This document shows positions 57,282 through 64,000 of a stretch of 64,000 nt of DNA, piece after piece; within the stretch, counting starts at the first letter, position 1, and every line of letters starts with the position of its first letter. The notes below the pieces were generated by a model. The model saw only the letters and a list, made by a program, of their open reading frames with translations, was not told the origin of the DNA and did not search any database. The DNA lies in NCBI RefSeq assembly GCF_003311645.1, contig NZ_QEST01000088.1, positions 186,001-250,000 of the forward strand. Direction: 5' to 3'. The position numbers and the translations under genes are program-made. The DNA is from Streptomyces sp. PT12. GTDB taxonomy: Bacteria; Actinomycetota; Actinomycetes; Streptomycetales; Streptomycetaceae.

Positions 57282-59374
57282 CCGGCGTGGCGGAGCGGGC
57301 GGTCGGCGCGCCGCTGGTGCGCAGGGACGGGCCGCTGAAGGTCACGGGGCGGGCGGCGTACGCCTACGAGCAGCCGGTGGCCGACCCGCTCTATCTCTTC
57401 CCGCTCGAGGCGACGGTCGCGCGCGGCCGGATCGTGTCGATCGACGCCTCGGCGGCCGAGGCGGCCGATGGCGTCGTGCTGGTGCTCACCCACCGCAACG
57501 CCCCGCGCCTCGCGCCCGACGCCGACCCCGAGCTGCGGATCCTCCAGGACGACGAGATCCGGTTCCGCAACCAGTTCGTGGGGGCGGTCGTCGCCGAGAC
57601 CTCCGAGGCCGCCAGGTACGCCGCGGGCCTGGTGCGCGTGGAGTACGAACAGGCGCCGCACGACGTGGCGTTCGGCGCCGACCACCCCGAGCTGTACGCG
57701 CCTGGGAGCGTCAACGCGGGCATCGCGACGGACAGCGTCTTCGGCGACGTGGAGATGGCCCTGGCCACGGCGCACAGGACGATCGACCACGTCTACAGCA
57801 CGCCGCTCGAACACCACAACCCGATGGAGCCGCACACGACCGTCGCCGCCTGGCACGGCGACGACGGCTCGGGGCGGCTGACGCTGCACGACTCCAACCA
57901 GGGCGCGAGCACGGCGCGTGCGATGCTGGCGCCGGTGCTGGGGATCGCGCCCGAGCGGGTGCGGGTCATCTCGCCCTATGTGGGCGGGGGCTTCGGCTCG
58001 AAGGCGATGCCGCACGCGCACGTGGTGCTCACGGTGCTCGCGGCGCGGCTGGTGGGCGGGCGGCCCGTGAAGTTCGCGATGAGCAGGCGGCAGACGTTCA
58101 CGCAGGCCTCGCACCGCTCGCCGCAGATCCAGCGCGTGCGGCTCGGCGCGGACCGGGAGGGGCGGCTGACGGCGATCGCGCACGGGTCGATCGCGCAGAC
58201 GTCGCGGTTCAAGGAGTTCGTTGAGCAGACGGTGTTCGTCACGCGCTCGATGTATGCCGCGCCCAACCGTTCGACGACGCACCGGGCGGTCCCCTCGGAT
58301 GTCTCGGTGCCCGGCATCTTCAGGGCGCCGGGCGAGACGCCCGGCTTCTTCGCCCTGGAGTCGGCGATGGACGAGATGGCGATCGCGTGCGGCCTCGACC
58401 CGGTGGAGTTCCGCGTCAGGAACGAGCCGGAGCGCGAGCCCGAGACCGGGCTGCCGTTCTCGAGCCGCGACTATGTGGCGTGCATGCGCGAGGGCGCGCG
58501 CCGCTTCGGCTGGGAGGGCCGCGACCCGGCGCCCGGCGGGCGGCGGGCGGGCCGGTGGCTCGTCGGCACGGGCATGGCGGGCTGCGCCTACCCGGCGTAC
58601 TTCCTGCGCGGCGGCACGCAGGCCGCCGTGGAGGCGCTGCCCGACGGGCGCTACCGCGTGGACATCGCCGCGGCCGACATCGGCACGGGCGCATGGACGG
58701 CGCTGGCGCAGGTGAGCGCGGACGCGCTCGGCGTGCCGGTCGAGGATGTCGACCTGGCGATCGGCGACTCGGCGCTGCCGCCCGCGGCGATGGCGGGCGG
58801 CTCGATGGGGATGACGTTCTGGGGGACGGCGATCACCGAGGCGGCCCGCGTCTTCAGGGAGCGCTTCGGCGAACGCCCCGACCCCGGCGCGCGCGTCACC
58901 GCGACCGCCCCCGACAACCCGCACGTGGGCAGGGTCTCGATGCACGCGTACGGCGCGCACTTCGCCGAGGTGCGCGTCGACGCCGACACGGGGGAGGTCA
59001 GGGTCTCGCGGCTGCTCGGCGTGTTCGACCTGGGCCGGGTGATCAATCCGAGGACGACCAGGTCGCAGCTGATCGGCGGGATGATCATGGGGCTTTCGAT
59101 GGCGCTGCACGAGGAGGGCGTGCGGGATCCGCGGTTCGGCCACACCGTCAACTGCGACCTGGCGCAGTACCACGTCGCGGCGCACGCGGATGTGGAGGAC
59201 GTGGACGCGATCTGGCTGGACGGCGATGACCGGTACTACAACCCGATGGGGGCCAAGGGCGTTGGCGAGACCGGCATCGTGGGCGCGGCCGCGGCCATCG
59301 CGAACGCCGCCCATCACGCGACCGGGATCCGGGTGCGTGACCTGCCGATGACGCCCGAGAAGTTCCTGCGCTGA
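57278..59374 (+). CDS. Molybdenum hydroxylase, molybdopterin-binding catalytic subunit (PaoC/XdhL-like)
   Basis: 698 aa from an ATG at 57278 overlapping the previous stop by 4 bp. Mo-cofactor loops VGGGFGSK, GIFRAPGETPGFFALE, GGSMGMTFWG, and the catalytic Glu in KGVGETGIVGA. With the two preceding genes it forms a hydroxylase of aldehydes or N-heterocycles; the substrate is not readable from sequence. No dedicated XdhC-type maturation gene is adjacent. Confidence 0.95.
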   Translation: MTGVAERAVGAPLVRRDGPLKVTGRAAYAYEQPVADPLYLFPLEATVARGRIVSIDASAAEAADGVVLVLTHRNAPRLAPDADPELRILQDDEIRFRNQFVGAVVAETSEAARYAAGLVRVEYEQAPHDVAFGADHPELYAPGSVNAGIATDSVFGDVEMALATAHRTIDHVYSTPLEHHNPMEPHTTVAAWHGDDGSGRLTLHDSNQGASTARAMLAPVLGIAPERVRVISPYVGGGFGSKAMPHAHVVLTVLAARLVGGRPVKFAMSRRQTFTQASHRSPQIQRVRLGADREGRLTAIAHGSIAQTSRFKEFVEQTVFVTRSMYAAPNRSTTHRAVPSDVSVPGIFRAPGETPGFFALESAMDEMAIACGLDPVEFRVRNEPEREPETGLPFSSRDYVACMREGARRFGWEGRDPAPGGRRAGRWLVGTGMAGCAYPAYFLRGGTQAAVEALPDGRYRVDIAAADIGTGAWTALAQVSADALGVPVEDVDLAIGDSALPPAAMAGGSMGMTFWGTAITEAARVFRERFGERPDPGARVTATAPDNPHVGRVSMHAYGAHFAEVRVDADTGEVRVSRLLGVFDLGRVINPRTTRSQLIGGMIMGLSMALHEEGVRDPRFGHTVNCDLAQYHVAAHADVEDVDAIWLDGDDRYYNPMGAKGVGETGIVGAAAAIANAAHHATGIRVRDLPMTPEKFLR

Positions 59375-59401
59375 CGCCCGGGGCGCGGCCCCGGCCCGGT
59401 T

Positions 59402-59884
59402 TCAGTGGTGGTGGTGCAGCACGGCGTGGCCGCGGCCCCTGCCGATGAGCCAGCGGTTGACCGGGGTGGTCACGGCGAACGCCACGGCGAACGCGAACGC
59501 CAGCGCCGCCCAGAACAGGCCCTCGGTCAGGTGCGCCTCCATCGCGCCCGGCACCAGCAGCAGCACGCCGTTGTCCACCGCCTCCATGACCGCGATGGAC
59601 ACGGTGTCGGCCGCGAGCGCCACGCCGATCGCCGCGCCGAGGCCAAGCCCGGCGCGGATGACGGCGTACAGGGTCAGGGCGTAGCCGAAGACGAACGCCA
59701 GGGCGATGGCCAGCAGGATCGTGGGGAGCGTCGCCCAGCCGAGGGCCGTGCCGATCACCATCCCCGAGACCTCGCCGATGGCGCAGCCGGTGAGGCAGTG
59801 GAGGGTGGCTTGGACGGCCATGGACCACTCGGCGGGGCGCGTCCCCCGCTCGGGGCCTTCGGGGTGTTCCTCGTGGTGCTCCAT
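59402..59884 (-). CDS. DUF4396 membrane protein, putative metal-responsive
   Basis: 160 aa from an ATG at 59884. The N-terminus is His/Glu-rich (MEHHEEHPEGPERGT) and the C-terminus ends HAVLHHHH. Between lie about four helices, the first with a conserved HCLTGCAIGEVSG motif whose paired Cys suggest metal binding. The DUF4396 family is uncharacterised; the perfect CsoR-type palindrome at its promoter points to copper or another soft metal. The alternative GTG at 59893 falls inside the palindrome's promoter, so the ATG is preferred and may be leaderless. Confidence 0.85.
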   Translation of the reverse strand: MEHHEEHPEGPERGTRPAEWSMAVQATLHCLTGCAIGEVSGMVIGTALGWATLPTILLAIALAFVFGYALTLYAVIRAGLGLGAAIGVALAADTVSIAVMEAVDNGVLLLVPGAMEAHLTEGLFWAALAFAFAVAFAVTTPVNRWLIGRGRGHAVLHHHH

Positions 59885-59894
59885 GGCCCCCACT

Positions 59895-59911
59895 ATACCC
59901 CCAGGGGGTAT
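59895..59911. promoter_or_regulatory. CsoR-type operator over the DUF4396 promoter
   Basis: ATACCCCC-A-GGGGGTAT, perfect inverted repeat. On the minus strand it ends in the -10 (TATAGT, 59896-59891), so a repressor bound there would cover the promoter. The predicted start of transcription then coincides with the ATG at 59884. The pattern is that of the CsoR/RcnR repressor family. Confidence 0.75.
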
Positions 59912-60020
59912 CAGCGTTATTCGGTGTCGCGCCCACGGGCCCGCGTGCTAGCGTCGCCAGCGCTTCGGCGGTCGGCCGCGTCAGGCCGCCACCACGCGTC
60001 GAGACCGGGAGGTGAGATCG

Positions 60021-60089
60021 ATGGTCGCTGTGATGACCGCTGCCCAGGGCAGCGCCCGGACCGTCCTTTCGTCCCGGGCCCCGGTCTGA
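60021..60089 (+). CDS. Putative upstream leader ORF of rsgA
   Basis: 22 codons (starts MVAVMTAAQGSART) with GGGAGG before the ATG, ending 46 bp upstream of rsgA. It has a good ribosome binding site and no overlap with rsgA. It may be a regulatory leader peptide; equally it may be chance, as it is very short. Confidence 0.4.
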   Translation: MVAVMTAAQGSARTVLSSRAPV

Positions 60090-60135
60090 CTCGATTCGCG
60101 TCCGCGGGGCCCCTCCCACCAAGGGTCTCCTCACC

Positions 60136-61260
60136 ATGCGTGAAGCACCATCCCCCGGCACCTCCCCCACCCCTTCCCTCGCCCCTTCCCTCGCCCCTTC
60201 CCTCGCCACCGGCCTGTCCGCGCACGGCTGGGACGACGTCCTCGACGCCGCGTTCGCCGAGCACCGCGCCGCGGGCCTCGTTCCCTGCCGCGTGATCCGC
60301 GTCGACCGCGGCCGGTGCGACGTCGTCACCGAGCACGACAGGCCACGGGCCGCCACCGAGCGCGGCCTCGACCCCTGCACCGGCGACTGGGCCGCGCTGC
60401 GCCCCGGCGACGCGCGGGACGAGCCGCGCCTCGTCGCGCTGCTGCCGCGCCGCACGGCCATCGTCAGGGCATCGGCCGGGTCCGACTCGCGCGGCCAGGT
60501 CCTGGCGGCCAACGTGGACACCGCCGCCATCGCCGTCTCCCTCGCCGGTCCCGTCGACATCGGGCGCCTGGAACGCCTGCTCGCGCTGGCCTGGGAGAGC
60601 GGCGCCAGGCCCGTGGTGGCGCTCACCCAGGCCGACCGCGCCGCCGACCCCGAGGCGTTGGCCGCGTCGGCCGCTGAGGCCGCCGCCGCGGCGCCCGGCG
60701 TGGACACCGTGACCACCAGCGCGGTGACCGGCGAGGGGCTTGACGCCCTCGCCGCGCTGCTGACCGGCACGGTGGTGCTGCTCGGCGTCTCGGGCGCGGG
60801 CAAGTCCTCGCTCGCCAACGCGCTCCTCGGCGCCGACCTGCTGGACACCGGCGGGGTGCGCGCCGGGGACGGCAAGGGGCGGCACACCACCGTGCGGCGC
60901 GAGCTGATCCCGCTGCCCGGCGGCGGCGTGCTGATCGACACCCCGGGGCTGCGCGGGGTCGGGCTGCACGACGCGGGCGAGGGCATCGAGCACGTGTTCG
61001 CGGAAATCGAGGAGCTGGCGGGGGACTGCCGGTTCGGCGACTGCGCGCACGAGTCCGAGCCGGGGTGCGCCGTCCAGGAGGCGATCGCCTCGGGCGACCT
61101 CCCGCCGCGCAGGCTCGCCAGCTACCGCAAGCTGCTGCGCGAGAACGCCTGGGCCGCGTCCCGCACCGACGCCAGGCTGCGGGCGGAGGAGCGGGGGCGC
61201 TGGAAGACGATCAAACGGTTCCAGCGCGCGGCCTACCGCCTGCGCGAGCAGGGGCGCTGA
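60136..61260 (+). CDS. rsgA: Ribosome biogenesis GTPase (RsgA)
   Basis: 374 aa. Circularly permuted GTPase that checks 30S subunit maturation. An OB domain is followed by the permuted GTPase motifs in the order G4 (LTQADRA, a TQxD variant of TKxD), G1 (LLGVSGAGKSS), G3 (DTPGLR); a C-terminal zinc site is CRFGDCAHESEPGC. The N-terminus has an in-frame tandem repeat (PSLAPSLAPSLA) from a 15-bp repeat at about 60172-60216. A 20-bp hairpin follows the stop. Confidence 0.95.
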   Translation: MREAPSPGTSPTPSLAPSLAPSLATGLSAHGWDDVLDAAFAEHRAAGLVPCRVIRVDRGRCDVVTEHDRPRAATERGLDPCTGDWAALRPGDARDEPRLVALLPRRTAIVRASAGSDSRGQVLAANVDTAAIAVSLAGPVDIGRLERLLALAWESGARPVVALTQADRAADPEALAASAAEAAAAAPGVDTVTTSAVTGEGLDALAALLTGTVVLLGVSGAGKSSLANALLGADLLDTGGVRAGDGKGRHTTVRRELIPLPGGGVLIDTPGLRGVGLHDAGEGIEHVFAEIEELAGDCRFGDCAHESEPGCAVQEAIASGDLPPRRLASYRKLLRENAWAASRTDARLRAEERGRWKTIKRFQRAAYRLREQGR

Positions 61261-61280
61261 GCGCCGCCCCCCGGCGGCGC
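61261..61280. terminator. Hairpin terminator after rsgA
   Basis: GCGCCGCC-CCCC-GGCGGCGC, an 8-bp perfect stem directly after the rsgA stop codon. The remaining 250 bp to the next gene hold repeated AGATCGC words and no ORF. Confidence 0.7.
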
Positions 61281-61530
61281 GAGTGGGGCCCCGGGCGCGG
61301 AACCCCTGAAATCTCCCGCGTCCGAGGCCCCCGTGTGCCCCCACACATCGGCCGCTCGCTCGGCCTGGGGGCGCGGGTTCCCCACCGCGCCCCGGCGAAA
61401 CGCCACGCGCGCGGACAGTCGTGTCGCCCGCGGAGCGGCGGGTACCCGGGGGGCGTCAGAGATCGCCCGAGATCGCAGATCGTCAAGAGATCGCGAGGCA
61501 TCCAAGGCATCGCCAAAGGAAGGAGCTGCC

Positions 61531-61929
61531 ATGCGACAGCGGGGCAGCAACCGTCTCAACGTCCACCGCGACGACGAGATGAAGCACGAGCTCCAGGGCA
61601 TGCTGCGCGGCGACCACCCGACCAGGGCCGAGGAGTGGCGCGAGGCCGAGCCCGCCGCGGACGACGACCCCGAGCTGGTCGACGGCCCGGTCAGGCCGAG
61701 GAACGTCGTGGACGAGGAGGAGTCGGACCGCGAGGCGTTCCGCTTCGACCTCGCCAGGCACCTGCGGCGCAGCGTCTTCCCTGCCAAGCGGCGCGAGCTG
61801 CTGGTGACGCTGTTCGAGACGCACGCGTCGGAGAGCCTGGTCGACGCGGTGCGCGAGCTGCCGCCCGGGCATGTGTACCGCAACGTGCAGGAGGTCGCCG
61901 ACGCGCTCGGCAGGGGGCCGCGCTCCTGA
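61531..61929 (+). CDS. DUF2795 protein
   Basis: 132 aa with AAGGAGC upstream of the ATG. A charged N-terminus (MRQRGSNRLNVHRDDEMKHE) precedes a compact C-terminal DUF2795 domain (RRELLVTLFETHASESLVDAVRELPPGHVYRNVQEVADALG). The family often accompanies stress or envelope genes, but its role is unknown. The MarR-GNAT gene follows 43 bp downstream in the same direction. Confidence 0.85.
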   Translation: MRQRGSNRLNVHRDDEMKHELQGMLRGDHPTRAEEWREAEPAADDDPELVDGPVRPRNVVDEEESDREAFRFDLARHLRRSVFPAKRRELLVTLFETHASESLVDAVRELPPGHVYRNVQEVADALGRGPRS

Positions 61930-61960
61930 ACGGGCGTTGACAGCCGCCGACCGCATACCG

Positions 61961-61973
61961 TTGACTGAGTCAA
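61961..61973. promoter_or_regulatory. Palindrome at the start of the MarR-GNAT gene
   Basis: TTGACTGAGTCAA, perfect, with its last base being the A of the start codon; a further half-site GTCAA lies at 61981-61985. TTGACA at 61937 could be the -35, with the palindrome covering the -10. Probably autoregulation by the MarR domain. Confidence 0.6.
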
Positions 61974-62938
61974 TGAATGGGTCAATGAACAGGACTGGGG
62001 GTGCCGCAGTCGGCGAAACGGTCGCGCGCGTCCGGGAGTTCAACCGGGACTACACGCGCCTCATCGGCGCCCTCGACTACGAGCACCGCCTCGGCACGCC
62101 CCACTCGCTGCCCGAGGCCCGGGTGCTGTACGAGCTGGCGCGCGGCGAGAGCACCCCCGTGGGGGCGCTGCGGCGGCGGCTCGACATGGACCCGGGCCAG
62201 CTCAGCCGCCTTCTGGCGCGCGCCGAGTCGGCGGGCCTGGTGTCCCGCGAGCGGGACCCGGGCGACTCGCGCCGCCAGCTGGTGCGCCTGACCGGCGAGG
62301 GGCGGAGCGCCGCCGACCTGCTGGAGACGCGTTCGGCGGCGGCCGTCGGGGCCCTGGTCGAACGGCTGAGCCCGGCCGAACGGGCCCGGCTGACCTCCGC
62401 GTTGACGACGGTCGAGCGGCTGCTCGACCGGGCGCGGCCCAGGCCCGAGGCGTTCACGCTCAGGGAGCCGGGGCCCGGCGAGCTGGGCTGGGTGATCCAG
62501 CGCCATGGGGTGCTTTACCCGGCGGAGTACGGGTGGAACGGCGCGTTCGAGGCGCTGGTAGCCGAGGTTGTCGCGCGCTACGCCCGCGCGCACGACCCGG
62601 CGCGCGAGCGGGCGTGGATCGCCGAGCGCGACGGGGAGCCGGTGGGCTCGGTGTTCTGCGTGGCGGAACAGAACGCGCCCGACACGGCGCGGCTGCGCCT
62701 GCTGCTCGTCGAGCCAGACGCCAGGGGGCTCGGCATCGGGCGGGCGCTCGTCGCCGCGTGTGTGCGCTTTGCCCGCGAGGCGGGGTACGCGCGGATGGCG
62801 CTGTGGACGAACGCCACCCTCACGAGCGCGCGGCGCCTGTACGAGGCGGAGGGGTTCGCGCTGGCCTCCAGCGAGCGGCATCGGATGTTCGGCCGGGAGG
62901 AGACGGGCGAGGAGTGGACGCTGTCGTTGACCACGTGA
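61973..62938 (+). CDS. MarR-type regulator fused to a GNAT acetyltransferase
   Basis: 321 aa. Residues about 20-155 are a MarR winged helix (TRLIGALDYEHRLGTPHSLPEARVLYELARG; MDPGQLSRLLARAESAGLVSRERDPGDSRR). About 165-321 is a GNAT acetyltransferase (LLLVEPDARGLGIGRALVAACVRFAREAGYARMALWTNATLTSARRLYEAEGF). The fusion type is common in Streptomyces. ATG at 61973 is used; ATG at 61985 is possible. A 51-bp tandem duplication begins inside the last codons. Confidence 0.92.
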   Translation: MNGSMNRTGGAAVGETVARVREFNRDYTRLIGALDYEHRLGTPHSLPEARVLYELARGESTPVGALRRRLDMDPGQLSRLLARAESAGLVSRERDPGDSRRQLVRLTGEGRSAADLLETRSAAAVGALVERLSPAERARLTSALTTVERLLDRARPRPEAFTLREPGPGELGWVIQRHGVLYPAEYGWNGAFEALVAEVVARYARAHDPARERAWIAERDGEPVGSVFCVAEQNAPDTARLRLLLVEPDARGLGIGRALVAACVRFAREAGYARMALWTNATLTSARRLYEAEGFALASSERHRMFGREETGEEWTLSLTT

Positions 62939-63047
62939 AAGGCCGCCTCCGGCGAGGACCCCCGCGACAGCAGGCCATTGACCACGTGAAAGGCCGCCTC
63001 CAGCGAGGACCCCCGCGACAGCAGGCCGTTGACCACGTGAAAGGCCG
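62927..63047. repeat. 51-bp tandem duplication spanning the MarR-GNAT stop codon
   Basis: Unit 62927-62977 contains the last codons and stop (TTGACCACGTGA) and is repeated at 62978-63028, with a third partial copy at 63029-63047. Copies differ at two positions. The remaining gap to 63366 contains GTTTCCCCACCCACCC (63138) and three CCGCAGGCGAACC-like units (63320-63370) and no credible gene. Confidence 0.95.
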
Positions 63048-63366
63048 GTGGTCGGTGTACCCTGCGGGCCCGTTGTGGCGTGCCACGCCATGTACGGCCG
63101 GTTCACCAGGTGCGGACCGGCCTCCGGCCGGGGCCTGGTTTCCCCACCCACCCACCCTTTCCCGCCTGCGGCGGGGGCGACGGCCCCACGGCCGGGAGCA
63201 GCCCGGCCCCGCAGGCGAGGCGGCCGCAGGCCGCACGCCGGGCCGCGGGCCCCCGCCCCGGGCGCGAACCACCGCCCCATGACCGAGCGCGGCCCAGCCC
63301 CCGCGCGACCGCCGCGCCGCCCCAGCCAGCCGCAGGCGAACCCGCCGCAGGCGAACCCGCCGCAGG

Positions 63367-64000
63367 CTATTCGGGCTTTTGAGTCTCAAGCGCCGTTTCC
63401 GCGCGGGAGAGGATTTCCGTCACCGTCAGGCCGAAGTGCGCGTCGCACGGGTGGGGTTCGCCCGTTCTCGCCGCCGTCAACAGCGCGTCGAACGCGCGCA
63501 TGAACGGGCGCACCGACCCGCCGTCGCCGCGTTCCGGCAGCGTCGAGATGCCCGCGCTGCCGCGCAGCTCCGCCGTCACCGACGCCGCCTGCGGCGGCAC
63601 CGTGTGGGTCAGCGTCAGCGTGCTCGACGCCCCCGACGCGTGCCGCAGCACGACATGCACCAGGTCGCCAGGGCCCCGCGCCGCCGTCACGCCCGAGACC
63701 TCGCCGAGCGGCGGAAGCAGCAGCGACAGCGCGTGCGGGCCCACGTCCCACAGCGCGCCCCGCTCCTCGCGCCACGGGGAGATCCCCACCGGCCGCTCCC
63801 CGCCCCCGAAGATCGGCGAGAACCAGTCGGCCCGCCCCGTCACCCACCCGTCCGTGGCGCTCTGCGCCGCCACCCACGCCGCCGTCTCCGGCGCGAACCG
63901 CAGTGTGAAAAAGACCACCGACGCCACGCCAGCCGCCGTCACCGCGCCCGCGAGCTCCCTGGCCGCGATCACCGACGTGGCCACCGGCTTGTCCAGCAGC
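63367..64000 (-). CDS. Gfo/Idh/MocA-family oxidoreductase, C-terminal part (start beyond window)
   Basis: 211 codons are visible, reading from the right edge LLDKPVATSVIAARELA, the catalytic-lysine loop (EKP-type) of Gfo/Idh/MocA oxidoreductases, through an alpha/beta dimerisation domain (WDVGPHALSLLLPPLGEV with catalytic-type His in GPHAL), to the C-terminal TVTEILSRAETA helix. The NAD(P)-binding half lies beyond 64000. By family it oxidises or reduces sugars or cyclitols with NAD(P); the substrate is unknown. Confidence 0.9.
   Translation of the reverse strand, partial: LLDKPVATSVIAARELAGAVTAAGVASVVFFTLRFAPETAAWVAAQSATDGWVTGRADWFSPIFGGGERPVGISPWREERGALWDVGPHALSLLLPPLGEVSGVTAARGPGDLVHVVLRHASGASSTLTLTHTVPPQAASVTAELRGSAGISTLPERGDGGSVRPFMRAFDALLTAARTGEPHPCDAHFGLTVTEILSRAETALETQKPE

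Noticed and set aside
63080-63382. ORF of about 100 codons after the MarR-GNAT gene
   Set aside because: Low-complexity Pro/Arg/Ala protein over repeats, no ribosome binding site.

Overview
The window is very GC-rich actinomycete chromosome. Gene content, gene order, frequent GTG starts and start/stop overlaps point to Streptomyces or a close relative. From the left edge to glnA (about 1-49.8 kb) the order is the Streptomyces core: two NlpC/P60 wall hydrolases, trpD, the qcrCAB (cytochrome bc1) and ctaCDF/ctaE (aa3 oxidase) respiratory block, nadA, a PspA envelope-stress locus, cobalamin genes, pepA-lpdA-sucB, lipB-lipA and glnA. The right-hand 14 kb (49.8-64 kb) looks more accessory.

Layout. 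1-5 kb: partial glycosyltransferase, two secreted 348-aa NlpC/P60 hydrolases, a NYN-domain protein and a small RAM-domain protein. 5-18.3 kb: trpD; qcrC-qcrA-qcrB joined by 4-bp overlaps; ctaE; a receiver-like orphan; an L,D-transpeptidase lipoprotein; ctaC-ctaD-ctaF joined by 4-bp overlaps; a cysteine desulfurase-TusA fusion; a PfkB kinase. 18.5-27.4 kb: a secreted or anchored unknown, an IscA/ErpA-type Fe-S carrier divergent from nadA, a two-component system, PspA with its partner, a DUF3043 protein and an HtrA-like lipoprotein protease. 27.6-33.8 kb: degenerate metallo-beta-lactamase-CobU fusion, cobT, a membrane protein, cobS, pepA. 33.9-49.8 kb: lpdA, sucB, a GntR regulator (no aceE follows it), a WYL regulator, three oxidoreductases, an XRE/TPR regulator, lipB, lipA, DUF4191 and RDD membrane proteins, and glnA under a clear GlnR box.

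The most unusual locus is at 49.8-55.7 kb, on the minus strand. A 134-aa zinc-ribbon protein, a 118-aa protein resembling the Trypco1 family and a 1658-residue protein lie in a row. The large protein joins a caspase-like protease domain, a GHKL/Hsp90-type ATPase and about nine copies of a 65-aa helical (probably winged-helix) repeat. It looks like a self-contained conflict or programmed-death device. Next to it are a PaoABC-type molybdenum hydroxylase operon, a DUF4396 membrane protein whose promoter carries a perfect CsoR-type palindrome, rsgA with a short upstream ORF, a DUF2795 protein, a MarR-GNAT fusion and a partial Gfo/Idh/MocA oxidoreductase.

Regulatory and structural signals stand out in several places: a c-di-AMP-riboswitch-like leader before the second NlpC gene; paired palindromes over the nadA promoter; a palindrome-controlled promoter followed by a hairpin with no ORF between (38.0 kb); strong terminator hairpins; and short tandem duplications that repeatedly span stop codons or fill gene 3' ends. 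No rRNA, tRNA, CRISPR array or insertion sequence was seen.
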